Assembly: GCA_035471805.1 (NCBI GenBank)
Contig: DATIPS010000061.1
Span: 1-64,000, forward strand
Length of the DNA: 64,000 nt
Reading direction: 5' to 3'
Source: Acidimicrobiia bacterium
GTDB taxonomy: Bacteria; Actinomycetota; Acidimicrobiia; Spongiisociales; JAHEDJ01
Positions 27,129 to 34,576 of the stretch are shown here, in pieces. A program made the translations under genes and the position numbers. The notes under the pieces are model-generated. The model did no database searches. It was given only the letters and a program-made list of their open reading frames with translations, and was not told where the DNA came from. Within the stretch, counting starts at the first letter, position 1; every line of letters starts with the position of its first letter.

Positions 27129-28025
27129 ATGCTGTCGGTCGAAGGAGTTTCGAAGCGATTCGGTGAGTTGGTGGCGCTCGACGGTTGCTCGCTCACCGTC
27201 GATCGAGGCAACATTCTCGGGTTCCTGGGGCCGAACGGGGCCGGCAAGACGACAACGATGCGGATCATTCTCGGCCTGATCGACCCGGATGTTGGTGCAG
27301 TGTCGTGGGACGGCCGTCCGGTCGATACCGCTGCCCGACTCCGATTCGGGTACATGCCTGAAGAGCGGGGCCTCTATCCGCGCATGCCTCTGCATGATCA
27401 ACTCGTCTACCACGGGCGTCTGCACGGGATGGCCAAGGTCGCAGCCGTCGCCGAGGCAACCCGCTTGCTCGAGATGCTCGGTCTCGAAGATCGGAGCGAC
27501 GCCAAGATAGAAGAGTTGTCGCACGGGAATCAGCAGCGGGCTCAGCTGGCAGTGGCGCTGATGCACGATCCAGAGCTACTGGTCCTCGACGAACCATTCG
27601 CCGGCCTTGATCCAATCGGTGTGGACGCTCTTTCGAATGTTCTGAACGAGCGGGCTTCGACCGGCACCGCCGTCTTGTTCTCGAGTCACCAACTCGATCT
27701 GGTTGAAGACATGTGCCGGCAGGTCGTGATAATCAACGAGGGAGCGGTGGTGCTGGCGGGGGAGGTGGACGAATTGCGGCACTCGTCGCCGCGCCGCTAC
27801 CTCGACGTCGTGCTCGAAGGGGGTAGTGCCGACTGGGTCGACCGACTGGAGGGAGTCGACCTCGTCGCTCACAACGGCAGTCGTTTCCGGTTGTTGGTGG
27901 ACGACGCGGTGCGAGTATCCGATGTGGCCACCTGGGCCGAGCAGGCTGGCAGCCTTCGCGAGTTCAGCTTCACTCCGCCGGATCTGTCCGAGGTCTTTCG
28001 CGAGTCGGTGAGACGGAGCGAATGA
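27129..28025 (+). CDS. ABC transporter ATP-binding protein (NatA-like)
   Basis: 298 aa. Walker A GPNGAGKTT, signature LSHGNQQRAQLAVALMHD (LSHGN), Walker B LLVLDEPFAGLDP, switch histidine in LFSSHQLDLVEDM, and a C-terminal domain with a DUF4162-like end (FTPPDLSEVFRESVRR). Pairs with the overlapping permease downstream (ATGA overlap). This subfamily includes NatA Na+ exporters and related lipid or drug exporters. Start ATG 27129 has only a weak ribosome site. Confidence 0.9.
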   Translation: MLSVEGVSKRFGELVALDGCSLTVDRGNILGFLGPNGAGKTTTMRIILGLIDPDVGAVSWDGRPVDTAARLRFGYMPEERGLYPRMPLHDQLVYHGRLHGMAKVAAVAEATRLLEMLGLEDRSDAKIEELSHGNQQRAQLAVALMHDPELLVLDEPFAGLDPIGVDALSNVLNERASTGTAVLFSSHQLDLVEDMCRQVVIINEGAVVLAGEVDELRHSSPRRYLDVVLEGGSADWVDRLEGVDLVAHNGSRFRLLVDDAVRVSDVATWAEQAGSLREFSFTPPDLSEVFRESVRRSE

Positions 28026-29197
28026 GCAGCTGGAAGACGCTCTGGCTGGTGGCCTCCCGAGAGTGGCGATCGCGTCGCAAACCTTTCACGATTTCTACTT
28101 TGATCCTGGTGCTGGTGACAAGCGGCGGCCTGACGGTTATCGGCTTGACATCCGGGGGCACCGACGGACCGGTGACCTACCGCATCGGCTCGGTCGGATC
28201 GACGGTCGCGGTCGAAAGGCTGATCAATGTCTATGCGCCGCCCGGTTGTCGCGCCGACGTGACGGCATTCTCGTCGGTGGAGGAGATCGAGCGGCGGATG
28301 GAGGAAGGTGAACTCGAGTTCGGCATTACGGGCGCCACCGAGATCCTCTCCTATCCCGGGCGCTCCAAGGCGATGCTTCAGGCGATCGCCGCCGCCCTGT
28401 CGGACAGGCAGATCCGCCAACAGGCCGAGGCTCTGGGTGTGGCTCCGGCGGACCTGGACAACATGCTCGACACCACCGTGACCGTCCGGGAGGTCGTCGA
28501 ACCGGCTGAATCGCTCGCGGCAGACTCGGCGCTGGCCGCCGCCAGCCTCTTCTTCACTTTCCTGGGGATCCTGGCCTACGGGCAGTGGGTGGCCTACGGC
28601 GTTGTGGAGGAGAAGGCCGGGCGGGTGGTGGAGGTCGTCTTGTCCGCGGTCACGCCCCGCCAGCTCCTGACGGCCAAGGTGGTTTCGATCGGCCTCCTCG
28701 GTTTCAGCCAGCTCATGATCGTCGGGTTCCTGGTGTTGCTCCTGGGGGGCCTCCTCGGCATCGTCGACCTTCCTGATGCCACAGGCGGGGCCTTCGTGAT
28801 CATCGTCGGGTGGTTCCTACTGGGATACGCCTTCTTTGCGTCCGGCTACGCGGCTTCGGGTGCGCTGGTCCGGTCTGCGCAGGATGCCTCCGACGCGGTG
28901 GGCGGATTCAATCTGCTGCTGATGGTCGGGTACTTCACCGCGATCTCCTCCCTCATCGCAGAAAGGGACACCTTGGTTGCCCAAATCGCGTCGTTCATTC
29001 CGATCACGGCGCCGTTGACAATGCCGATGCGGATGGTGCGCGGCGATGTGGCTTTATGGGAGGGAGCGGTCTCCGTCGGGATCATGCTGGTTGCCACATA
29101 CGGGATGATCCGCCTGGGTGCCCGTGTGTTCCGGAGAGGAATCATACGGGTCGGCACGAAACTCAAGTGGCGCGAGATGGTGCGCACTCAACATTGA
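28022..29197 (+). CDS. ABC-2 permease (NatB/YhaP-like)
   Basis: 391 aa. An N-terminal membrane helix (KPFTISTLILVLVTSGGLTV) is followed by an extracytoplasmic domain of about 120 residues and then five or six helices, with the GVVEEKAGRVVEVVLSAVTP phrase typical of NatB-type permeases. Overlaps the ATPase stop by four bases. With it forms a two-gene exporter; direction and substrate are inferred from family. Confidence 0.88.
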   Translation: MSSWKTLWLVASREWRSRRKPFTISTLILVLVTSGGLTVIGLTSGGTDGPVTYRIGSVGSTVAVERLINVYAPPGCRADVTAFSSVEEIERRMEEGELEFGITGATEILSYPGRSKAMLQAIAAALSDRQIRQQAEALGVAPADLDNMLDTTVTVREVVEPAESLAADSALAAASLFFTFLGILAYGQWVAYGVVEEKAGRVVEVVLSAVTPRQLLTAKVVSIGLLGFSQLMIVGFLVLLLGGLLGIVDLPDATGGAFVIIVGWFLLGYAFFASGYAASGALVRSAQDASDAVGGFNLLLMVGYFTAISSLIAERDTLVAQIASFIPITAPLTMPMRMVRGDVALWEGAVSVGIMLVATYGMIRLGARVFRRGIIRVGTKLKWREMVRTQH

Positions 29198-29208
29198 ACC
29201 GGACCGTG

Positions 29209-29317
29209 TTTTCTCAGCAATGTAATTGCGCGTGGAGAACGTCAGCATTGCTGAGAAAAGATCCTCGTGGTTCTCAGCAATGTAGTTGCGCGTGGAGAAC
29301 GTCAGCATTGCCGAGAA
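29209..29317. repeat. family A palindromic repeat, locus 2 (two copies, 60-bp period)
   Basis: Copies at 29209-29259 (51 bp, perfect 14-bp arms TTTTCTCAGCAATG / CATTGCTGAGAAAA) and 29271-29317 (47 bp). Matching bases are exactly 60 apart (29211 and 29271). The loop contains TGCGCGTGGAGAAC in both. Located between the convergent ends of the NatB-like permease and the next minus-strand gene. Confidence 0.9.
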
Positions 29318-29325
29318 TACAGGGG

Positions 29326-30543
29326 TCAGGGGAGCGTTGCTCCCCGCACCGTGAAGTTGCGCATCAGCGGGTCCACGGCGGTGAGGGTCCCGTCGAATGT
29401 GATGACCGTTCCCCTTTCCGGGACCGTCCCCGAACCCGGAAACTCCACGATGGCGTCGACCTCGGTGGTGCCGAACAGATCGTGTTCCAGGCCGGCAACG
29501 GTTGCGACCACCTTGACGCCCGGGCCGCGACCGAAGTCCGCATCGGATTCGTACGACCGAGCGCTCTTGACCTTGCCCGTCCAGTGAACCCGTCCGCCGG
29601 CGTAGTTGGCGGCGAACTTGTCCCGCACCGCGAAACTCAGCTGCCGCCCGCCGAAGAGGTCCTGCGTCGCCGCGTCTGCGTCGATTGTGCGAACCCCCTC
29701 GAGATCCGCGGGCGGTGCTGCGGAGGCGGTACCCGATTGCTTCCAGCCGCGCACCTCCGGATCGGCGGGCGCCAGGCGCTCGAGCTCTGTCATGCGGGCA
29801 TCGAGATCGTCGGATCTCCCGGCTGCTGCGAGCGTGTCGATCTCCTGCAGGCGCCGCTCGACGTCATCGGGCCGGGCCTCGACCGCCTCCCTCATCCGGT
29901 GGAGCGCCTCGGCGAGGTCGCCCGCAGCCCGAGCGGCCACCGCTTCGTCGACTTCGGCGCTTTGGCCGCCGAGGCTTTGCCCCACCCCGACCAGGCGACG
30001 CACGGTCGAGGTGATCACATCTGGATCGCGAACCACTTTGCGAACTTCCACCAGGACGGAGGTGTCGGTCACCCTCAAGGTCGGATAGGTAGCCAGCAAG
30101 CGGCTGAGTGTCGACCTCCGCTGGCCGGTCAGCCAGGCGGCGAGCCGGTCCGGATCCTCCGCCTTCACAACGAACTCTTCGTCGAAAGCGGGATCACCTG
30201 TTTCGATGTCCTGCATGCCCACCATGCGGCGAAAGAAGCCGCCGACCTTCGTCTGCCGGGCGAGTTCCAACCCGAGATCGAGGGGCGGGTATTGCACTTG
30301 GAATCGGGTGTAGCGCCTCTGGTTGTCGCCGCTGCCCTTGGTGATCGTGCGGACGGAAACCTCGTAGCCGGAGACCAGACCGTCCATCCGGGGGTACGAG
30401 AACATGCTCCCCGTTTGCAGATCGAGACCGAGTCGATCCGCAGCTTGTGTCCATTGTGCGACCGTTGTGCGGTGGTTCGCCAGGGCGAGAGCGAGGGCCA
30501 CCACGGCCGCCATCAGGATGAGGACGAAGATTACGCCGGGCAT
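29326..30543 (-). CDS. membrane-anchored protein of unknown function with C-terminal beta domain
   Basis: 405 aa. One N-terminal membrane helix (GVIFVLILMAAVVALALALA), then a soluble mixed region with strands (FSYPRMDGLVSGYEVSVRTI), a helical part with repeat-like segments at about 205-275 (AEALHRMREAVEARPDDVER, short TPR-like spacing), and a beta-rich C-terminus (FAANYAGGRVHWTGKVKSAR). I do not recognise the family. It may face the cytoplasm or outside, depending on helix orientation. The neighbouring repeats and acetyltransferase give no functional hint. Confidence 0.7.
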   Translation of the reverse strand: MPGVIFVLILMAAVVALALALANHRTTVAQWTQAADRLGLDLQTGSMFSYPRMDGLVSGYEVSVRTITKGSGDNQRRYTRFQVQYPPLDLGLELARQTKVGGFFRRMVGMQDIETGDPAFDEEFVVKAEDPDRLAAWLTGQRRSTLSRLLATYPTLRVTDTSVLVEVRKVVRDPDVITSTVRRLVGVGQSLGGQSAEVDEAVAARAAGDLAEALHRMREAVEARPDDVERRLQEIDTLAAAGRSDDLDARMTELERLAPADPEVRGWKQSGTASAAPPADLEGVRTIDADAATQDLFGGRQLSFAVRDKFAANYAGGRVHWTGKVKSARSYESDADFGRGPGVKVVATVAGLEHDLFGTTEVDAIVEFPGSGTVPERGTVITFDGTLTAVDPLMRNFTVRGATLP

Positions 30544-30714
30544 CCCCCAGAGTCTACGGATCAGGCCGGCTTCCGACCGAATGAGTTCTGCCGGGGAGCC
30601 GCCGGCGTCCGTTCCCGCCGGAGGGCACCCGGCAAACCAGGCTGCTCCGGCCGTCGAGCACGGAGCTCCGATCTGCCCAAGGGTTTCTGCGCTTCTTGCC
30701 GGCGCGACCCCCGG

Positions 30715-31323
30715 TCAACCGGCATGCCCGCTGATCGGCCCCGCCCTCGGGGCTCTCTGGGGATCGGACCGGGACCCGCGCCTTCCCCACTGCTCCGAGT
30801 CGATCCGATACAGCACGTGTCGTTTCAGCGGGCTTCCGCTGGGGACGCCCGGATGGTCGAAGTCGTCGTGCGGATCGTTGGTCATTCCCAGTCTCTCCAT
30901 TACGGCAATGGAGCGAACGTTGGCCGGGATGGTGAACGAAACGATCTGTTCGAGCTCGGCTCGCTCGAACCCGAACGCCAGGGCGGCAAGTGCCGCCTCG
31001 GTGGCGTATCCCTTCCCCCAGGAGTTTCTGTTGAGGCGCCATCCGATCTCGATTGCAGGAGTGAAGGGGGCTTGGAATCCCGTTGGCCACAAGCCCGTGA
31101 ACCCGATGAAATCGCTCTCGCCCGGCACCTCAACGGCCCACAGGCCGAACCCCCAGATGTTGAAAGCTTCCTCCACGCGGTCGATCAAGGCGTCGGACTC
31201 GTCCCTCGACAAGTGGTCGATCATGTGCCGCATTACATCCGGGTCGGCGTTCATTTCCGCGAACCGGTCCCGGTCGGACTCGCGCCAGCGGCGGAGTAGT
31301 AGTCGATCGGTTCGGATCTCCAT
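30715..31323 (-). CDS. GNAT N-acetyltransferase (RimJ/RimL-like)
   Basis: 202 aa. The opening IRTDRLLLRRWRESDRDRFA is typical of the RimJ/RimL group, followed by EIGWRLNRNSWGKGYATEAA (acetyl-CoA loop) and ANVRSIAVMERLGM. The last 25 residues are rich in Arg/Ser/Gly and may be extension. Probably acetylates a protein N-terminus or small amine in the cytosol. Divergent from the aminotransferase gene 51 bases away. Confidence 0.88.
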   Translation of the reverse strand: MEIRTDRLLLRRWRESDRDRFAEMNADPDVMRHMIDHLSRDESDALIDRVEEAFNIWGFGLWAVEVPGESDFIGFTGLWPTGFQAPFTPAIEIGWRLNRNSWGKGYATEAALAALAFGFERAELEQIVSFTIPANVRSIAVMERLGMTNDPHDDFDHPGVPSGSPLKRHVLYRIDSEQWGRRGSRSDPQRAPRAGPISGHAG

Positions 31324-31374
31324 CTCCTCATCGTAGGGGTACTTCAGAACTTCGGGCCTCTAGCATCTCGACGC

Positions 31375-32547
31375 ATGATCGATATCGATGCGGTGAGGGC
31401 CGACACCCCCGGCTGCGGCCATGTGGCCCACTTGAACAACGCCGGCTCGTCGCTGCCGCCGGTGCCGGTCATCAACGCCCAGATCGACTACATCACGCGG
31501 GAAGCAGTGGTCGGCGGCTACGAGATGGCCGCGGAGCGGAGTGAGCAAATCGAGGCGGTCTACACGTCGATCGCCCGTCTGCTGGGTTGCCGGGGCAGCG
31601 AGATTGCCCTCATGTCGAGCGCTACCGATGCTTGGAACGCTGCGTTCGCTGCTCTCGACTTCGAGCAGGGCGACCGGATACTGACGGCCGAGGCCGAGTA
31701 CGCCAGCAATGTCATCAACTTCCTCAAGGCCGCCCGCGACACCGGGGTCGTGGTCGACGTCGTTCCTTCGACGGCGAGCGGTGAGCTGTCGATCCCGGCA
31801 CTCGAGTCGATGATCGACGAGCGAGTGAAGCTGATCGCAGTCAGTCATATCCCGACCAACGGCGGCCTGGTCAATCCGGCCGAAGAGATCGGCGCGGTGG
31901 CCAGGTCGGCGGGGGTGACCTACCTGCTCGATGCTTGCCAGTCGGTCGGCCAGTTCGAGCTCGATGTCGAGTCCCTCGGCTGCGATCTGCTGACGGCGAC
32001 CGGGCGCAAGTATCTGCGAGGTCCGCGCGGAACCGGCTTCCTGTATGTTCGGGACGGGTGGTCGAACGAGCCGCGAGTCCTCGACCTCCATTCGGCCCGC
32101 TGGACCGGAGAGGACTCTTACGAAGTCCTGCCCGGCGCCCGCCGTTTCGAAACGTGGGAGTTCGGGTGGGCTTCGCTCGTCGGGCTGGGCGCCGCCGCCG
32201 ACTACGCCCTCGAAATCGGCCTCGACAGAATCGAGCAACGCATCGTGGACATGGCAGACCGGCTGCGTCGGCGCCTCGCCGGAATGCCGGGAGTGAACCC
32301 GACCGATCTGGGCACCAGGAAATGCGGCATCGTGACTTTCACGGTCGACGGCGTCGATGCTTCTGAGGTCGCCGGACGGTTGCGGGAAAAGCGCATCAAC
32401 GTCTCGGTATCCACGCCGTCGTCGACGCCGATCGATGCCCGGCGCCGGCACTTGCCGGACCTCGTCCGCGCCTCCGTCCACTACTTCAATACCGGGGACG
32501 AACTGGACCGGTTCGAAACGGCTCTGGGATTGCTGGCTACCCGCTAG
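31375..32547 (+). CDS. class V aminotransferase-fold PLP enzyme
   Basis: 390 aa, cytosolic. The fold is that of cysteine desulfurases and isopenicillin-epimerase-like enzymes: ADTPGCGHVAHLNNAGSSLP, AEYASNVINF, DACQSVGQFELDVESLGCDL, and the PLP lysine in TATGRKYLRGPRGTGFLYV. No SufE or IscU gene nearby and no obvious desulfurase Cys loop, so a transaminase, lyase or epimerase is more likely than Fe-S biogenesis. Its stop overlaps the convergent hydrolase gene by 11 bases. Confidence 0.85.
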   Translation: MIDIDAVRADTPGCGHVAHLNNAGSSLPPVPVINAQIDYITREAVVGGYEMAAERSEQIEAVYTSIARLLGCRGSEIALMSSATDAWNAAFAALDFEQGDRILTAEAEYASNVINFLKAARDTGVVVDVVPSTASGELSIPALESMIDERVKLIAVSHIPTNGGLVNPAEEIGAVARSAGVTYLLDACQSVGQFELDVESLGCDLLTATGRKYLRGPRGTGFLYVRDGWSNEPRVLDLHSARWTGEDSYEVLPGARRFETWEFGWASLVGLGAAADYALEIGLDRIEQRIVDMADRLRRRLAGMPGVNPTDLGTRKCGIVTFTVDGVDASEVAGRLREKRINVSVSTPSSTPIDARRRHLPDLVRASVHYFNTGDELDRFETALGLLATR

Positions 32548-33433
32548 CCGGATCGCTTCTTCGGCCGGCCTCCGCCAGAGTCGCCACGACCTCGGCGACC
32601 TCGCCGCCGACGGCCCACGTGAAATGGCCATGGTCGGACCACAGCACGTAGCTCGAGTTGGGGATCCGCTCGGCCAGCCACCGTCCGACGGAGGCAGGGA
32701 CGTGCTCGTCCTTTCCGCCGTACCAGAGCGAGGTCGGTGTCTCGACCTGCGAGACGTCGAATCCCCATGGCTTCCGGTAGAGACCTGCCTCGTAGGCCGC
32801 CGCCCTTCCCCCTTGCTTGACCGCTTCGCGGAACAGCCCGCCGAACCAGGCGCGAACCTCAGGTCGCTCCATCGCCGCCTGATCGGCCTCACCCATGGAG
32901 GCAATCGACTGCTCGATCACCCGGTCCTCGCGACCTTTCTCGAAGGCGTAGGCGATCATCCCGTATTGGAGTCTCCTGAGCAGCCCGTTCGAGGACGGGA
33001 GGGTGATCGCCAATGCATCCCGCATTCCCGTCGCCTCGAGCGGGCCCGATCCGACCACGATGCCGATGTGGGTCACCCGGCTTCCGAGTGCGCGCCCGCA
33101 CGCCAGCGCGAAAGGCGAACCCCCTGAGGCTCCGAGCAGCGCGAATCGTTCGATGCCGAGAATGTCGGTCGCTTCGGCGACGTCACCGGGCCAGTCGACG
33201 AACCGGTGACTCGGGCGGAATGTCGACAGTCCGAATCCCGGCCTGTCGAAGGCGACGACCCGGGCGTGCACGCCGTGTCGTTCGATCACACTCCGGGCGA
33301 TGCCCAACTCGAGGCGGTTGCCCGGGGATCCGTGGCAGTAGATCACCGGCGGTGCGCCGGCCGGCCCCCACTCGGAGTATCCGAGCCGGCGGCCGTCGGA
33401 GAGATCGAGGGTACCTTCGGTAATGGTGCCCAT
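32537..33433 (-). CDS. alpha/beta hydrolase
   Basis: 298 aa. Oxyanion-hole region VIYCHGSPGNRLEL, nucleophile elbow in LLGASGGSPFALACG (Ser in GASGG), acid region ETPTSLWYGGKDEHVPA, and catalytic His in SDHGHFTW. Start ATG 33433 (MGTITEGTLDL) is chosen because upstream residues are not hydrolase-like. Cytosolic esterase or related hydrolase; the substrate is unknown. It starts three bases from the stop of the small membrane gene upstream, so the two probably form one transcript. Confidence 0.88.
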   Translation of the reverse strand: MGTITEGTLDLSDGRRLGYSEWGPAGAPPVIYCHGSPGNRLELGIARSVIERHGVHARVVAFDRPGFGLSTFRPSHRFVDWPGDVAEATDILGIERFALLGASGGSPFALACGRALGSRVTHIGIVVGSGPLEATGMRDALAITLPSSNGLLRRLQYGMIAYAFEKGREDRVIEQSIASMGEADQAAMERPEVRAWFGGLFREAVKQGGRAAAYEAGLYRKPWGFDVSQVETPTSLWYGGKDEHVPASVGRWLAERIPNSSYVLWSDHGHFTWAVGGEVAEVVATLAEAGRRSDPASG

Positions 33434-33435
33434 CG

Positions 33436-33876
33436 CTACTCCAGTAGTCGAGCGAATGTGTAGACCCCTTCCACGATGCCGAAGAAGGGCCAGATTCCCC
33501 AGATGATCACCCAATAGGTGAAAGTGTTCTCACGAAATCCGAGATCGCGGTCCCAGATGAAGAAGAAGATCGCCGTGTACCAGAACGGAACCGAGGCGAC
33601 CAGCGCGAGCAGGAACCCCCAACGGTGCCCGAGGAGCATTCCGATGCTGCCGGCGATTTGCAGCGGGGCCCAGAAGAAAGGGTCGGCCCAGGCGCTGCCC
33701 TGGTTGAAGGCGAAGTAGGCCGTGGGGTCGGTGGCCTCCGGCCTGCCGCCGTACACGTTGGCAATCGTCCACTCGCTGCGTGGTCGAATGACCGCCACGA
33801 ACTGGAGCGCCGCCAGCAGGCCGATCAGCACCAGCCCGGCGATTGCGACGATCCAGGTGAGGACGGTTACTTCCAT
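33436..33876 (-). CDS. small integral membrane protein, unknown
   Basis: 146 aa with four hydrophobic segments (ILTWIVAIAGLV-like start, then IAGSIGMLLGHRWGFLLALV, WYTAIFFFIWDRD and TYWVIIWGIWPFFGIVEGVY). Aromatic-rich. It follows another small membrane gene (33893) and is followed almost without gap by the hydrolase. No family recognised. Confidence 0.65.
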   Translation of the reverse strand: MEVTVLTWIVAIAGLVLIGLLAALQFVAVIRPRSEWTIANVYGGRPEATDPTAYFAFNQGSAWADPFFWAPLQIAGSIGMLLGHRWGFLLALVASVPFWYTAIFFFIWDRDLGFRENTFTYWVIIWGIWPFFGIVEGVYTFARLLE

Positions 33877-33892
33877 CTGCGGTTTGTTCCTT

Positions 33893-34327
33893 TCAGGCAG
33901 GCGTCAGCGCCGATAGGGCGGCGACGACGGCGATGAGTCCCATCAGACCCCAGATGGTGAGGAAGGCCAGTCCAACCGTCACGTTGGCCGGCGAACCGAT
34001 CCGCAGCCCGCGTCGCTGCATCGCCAATCGGGTGAGGATCCCTCTACCGGCGAAATAGACGTAGATGCCGCCGCCGACGAGGCCGAAGTAGGCCCAGGAG
34101 GGTTCGTCGAGGATCACCAGCACCCCGGCAATCACCATCGTCCACAGGGTGAGAGCATCCCAGACGACTTCACCCCTGATGTCGGCCCAGAAGCTCGCCT
34201 CGACGTCCTCCTCGGCTTCCATGAGGGACAGCTTCACGGCCGCTCCCGGAGCCAACCACGCGATGAGCTGGCCTCCCCAACACAGCATGGAGAGGGCGAC
34301 GACGACGATTCCGAGGAAAACCCGCAT
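33893..34327 (-). CDS. small integral membrane protein, unknown
   Basis: 144 aa with four hydrophobic segments (LGIVVVALSMLCWGGQLIAW; ALTLWTMVIAGVLVIL; AYFGLVGGGIYVYFAGRGIL; VGLAFLTIWGLMGLIAVVAA) and a short charged stretch (MEAEEDVEASFWADIRGE) between the first two. Organised like its downstream neighbour at 33436, so the two may form a complex. No family recognised. Confidence 0.65.
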   Translation of the reverse strand: MRVFLGIVVVALSMLCWGGQLIAWLAPGAAVKLSLMEAEEDVEASFWADIRGEVVWDALTLWTMVIAGVLVILDEPSWAYFGLVGGGIYVYFAGRGILTRLAMQRRGLRIGSPANVTVGLAFLTIWGLMGLIAVVAALSALTPA

Positions 34328-34330
34328 CGC

Positions 34331-34438
34331 TCAGCTCGGCTGCTCGGCGCGCCTCGGTCTGGCGGCGCCGCCTGCTGCTGCAGCCGGGTCGGAAGCGCCG
34401 ATGGAGATGCGCAACGGTTTGCGTCCTTCTGGGGTCAT
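34331..34438 (-). CDS. possible 35-aa small ORF
   Basis: Starts at ATG 34438 with GGAG five bases upstream and ends three bases before the start of the next minus-strand gene. The sequence opens MTPEGRKPLRISIGASD and ends in an Ala/Arg-rich tail. No homologue recognised. It may be a leader that couples translation of the downstream membrane protein, or chance. Confidence 0.3.
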   Translation of the reverse strand: MTPEGRKPLRISIGASDPAAAAGGAARPRRAEQPS

Positions 34439-34576
34439 GACTTCTCCGCGGCTCAACGTCATCCAGTCTGTGGAAGAAGTCCGAGCTCTTGTAGAGGCGA
34501 ACGCCCCGAATCGTGCCCCAGCCTTCATCCCGACCCGTGCCCGGAAGGGTGAGGTCCCGGACTCGAGAACGAAGCG

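Noticed and set aside
28810-31299. Very long plus-strand frame crossing the NatB-like permease end, the repeats and two minus-strand genes
   Set aside because: It overlaps three well-supported genes, runs across the family A palindromes and shows no domain, so it is a GC-rich shadow frame.
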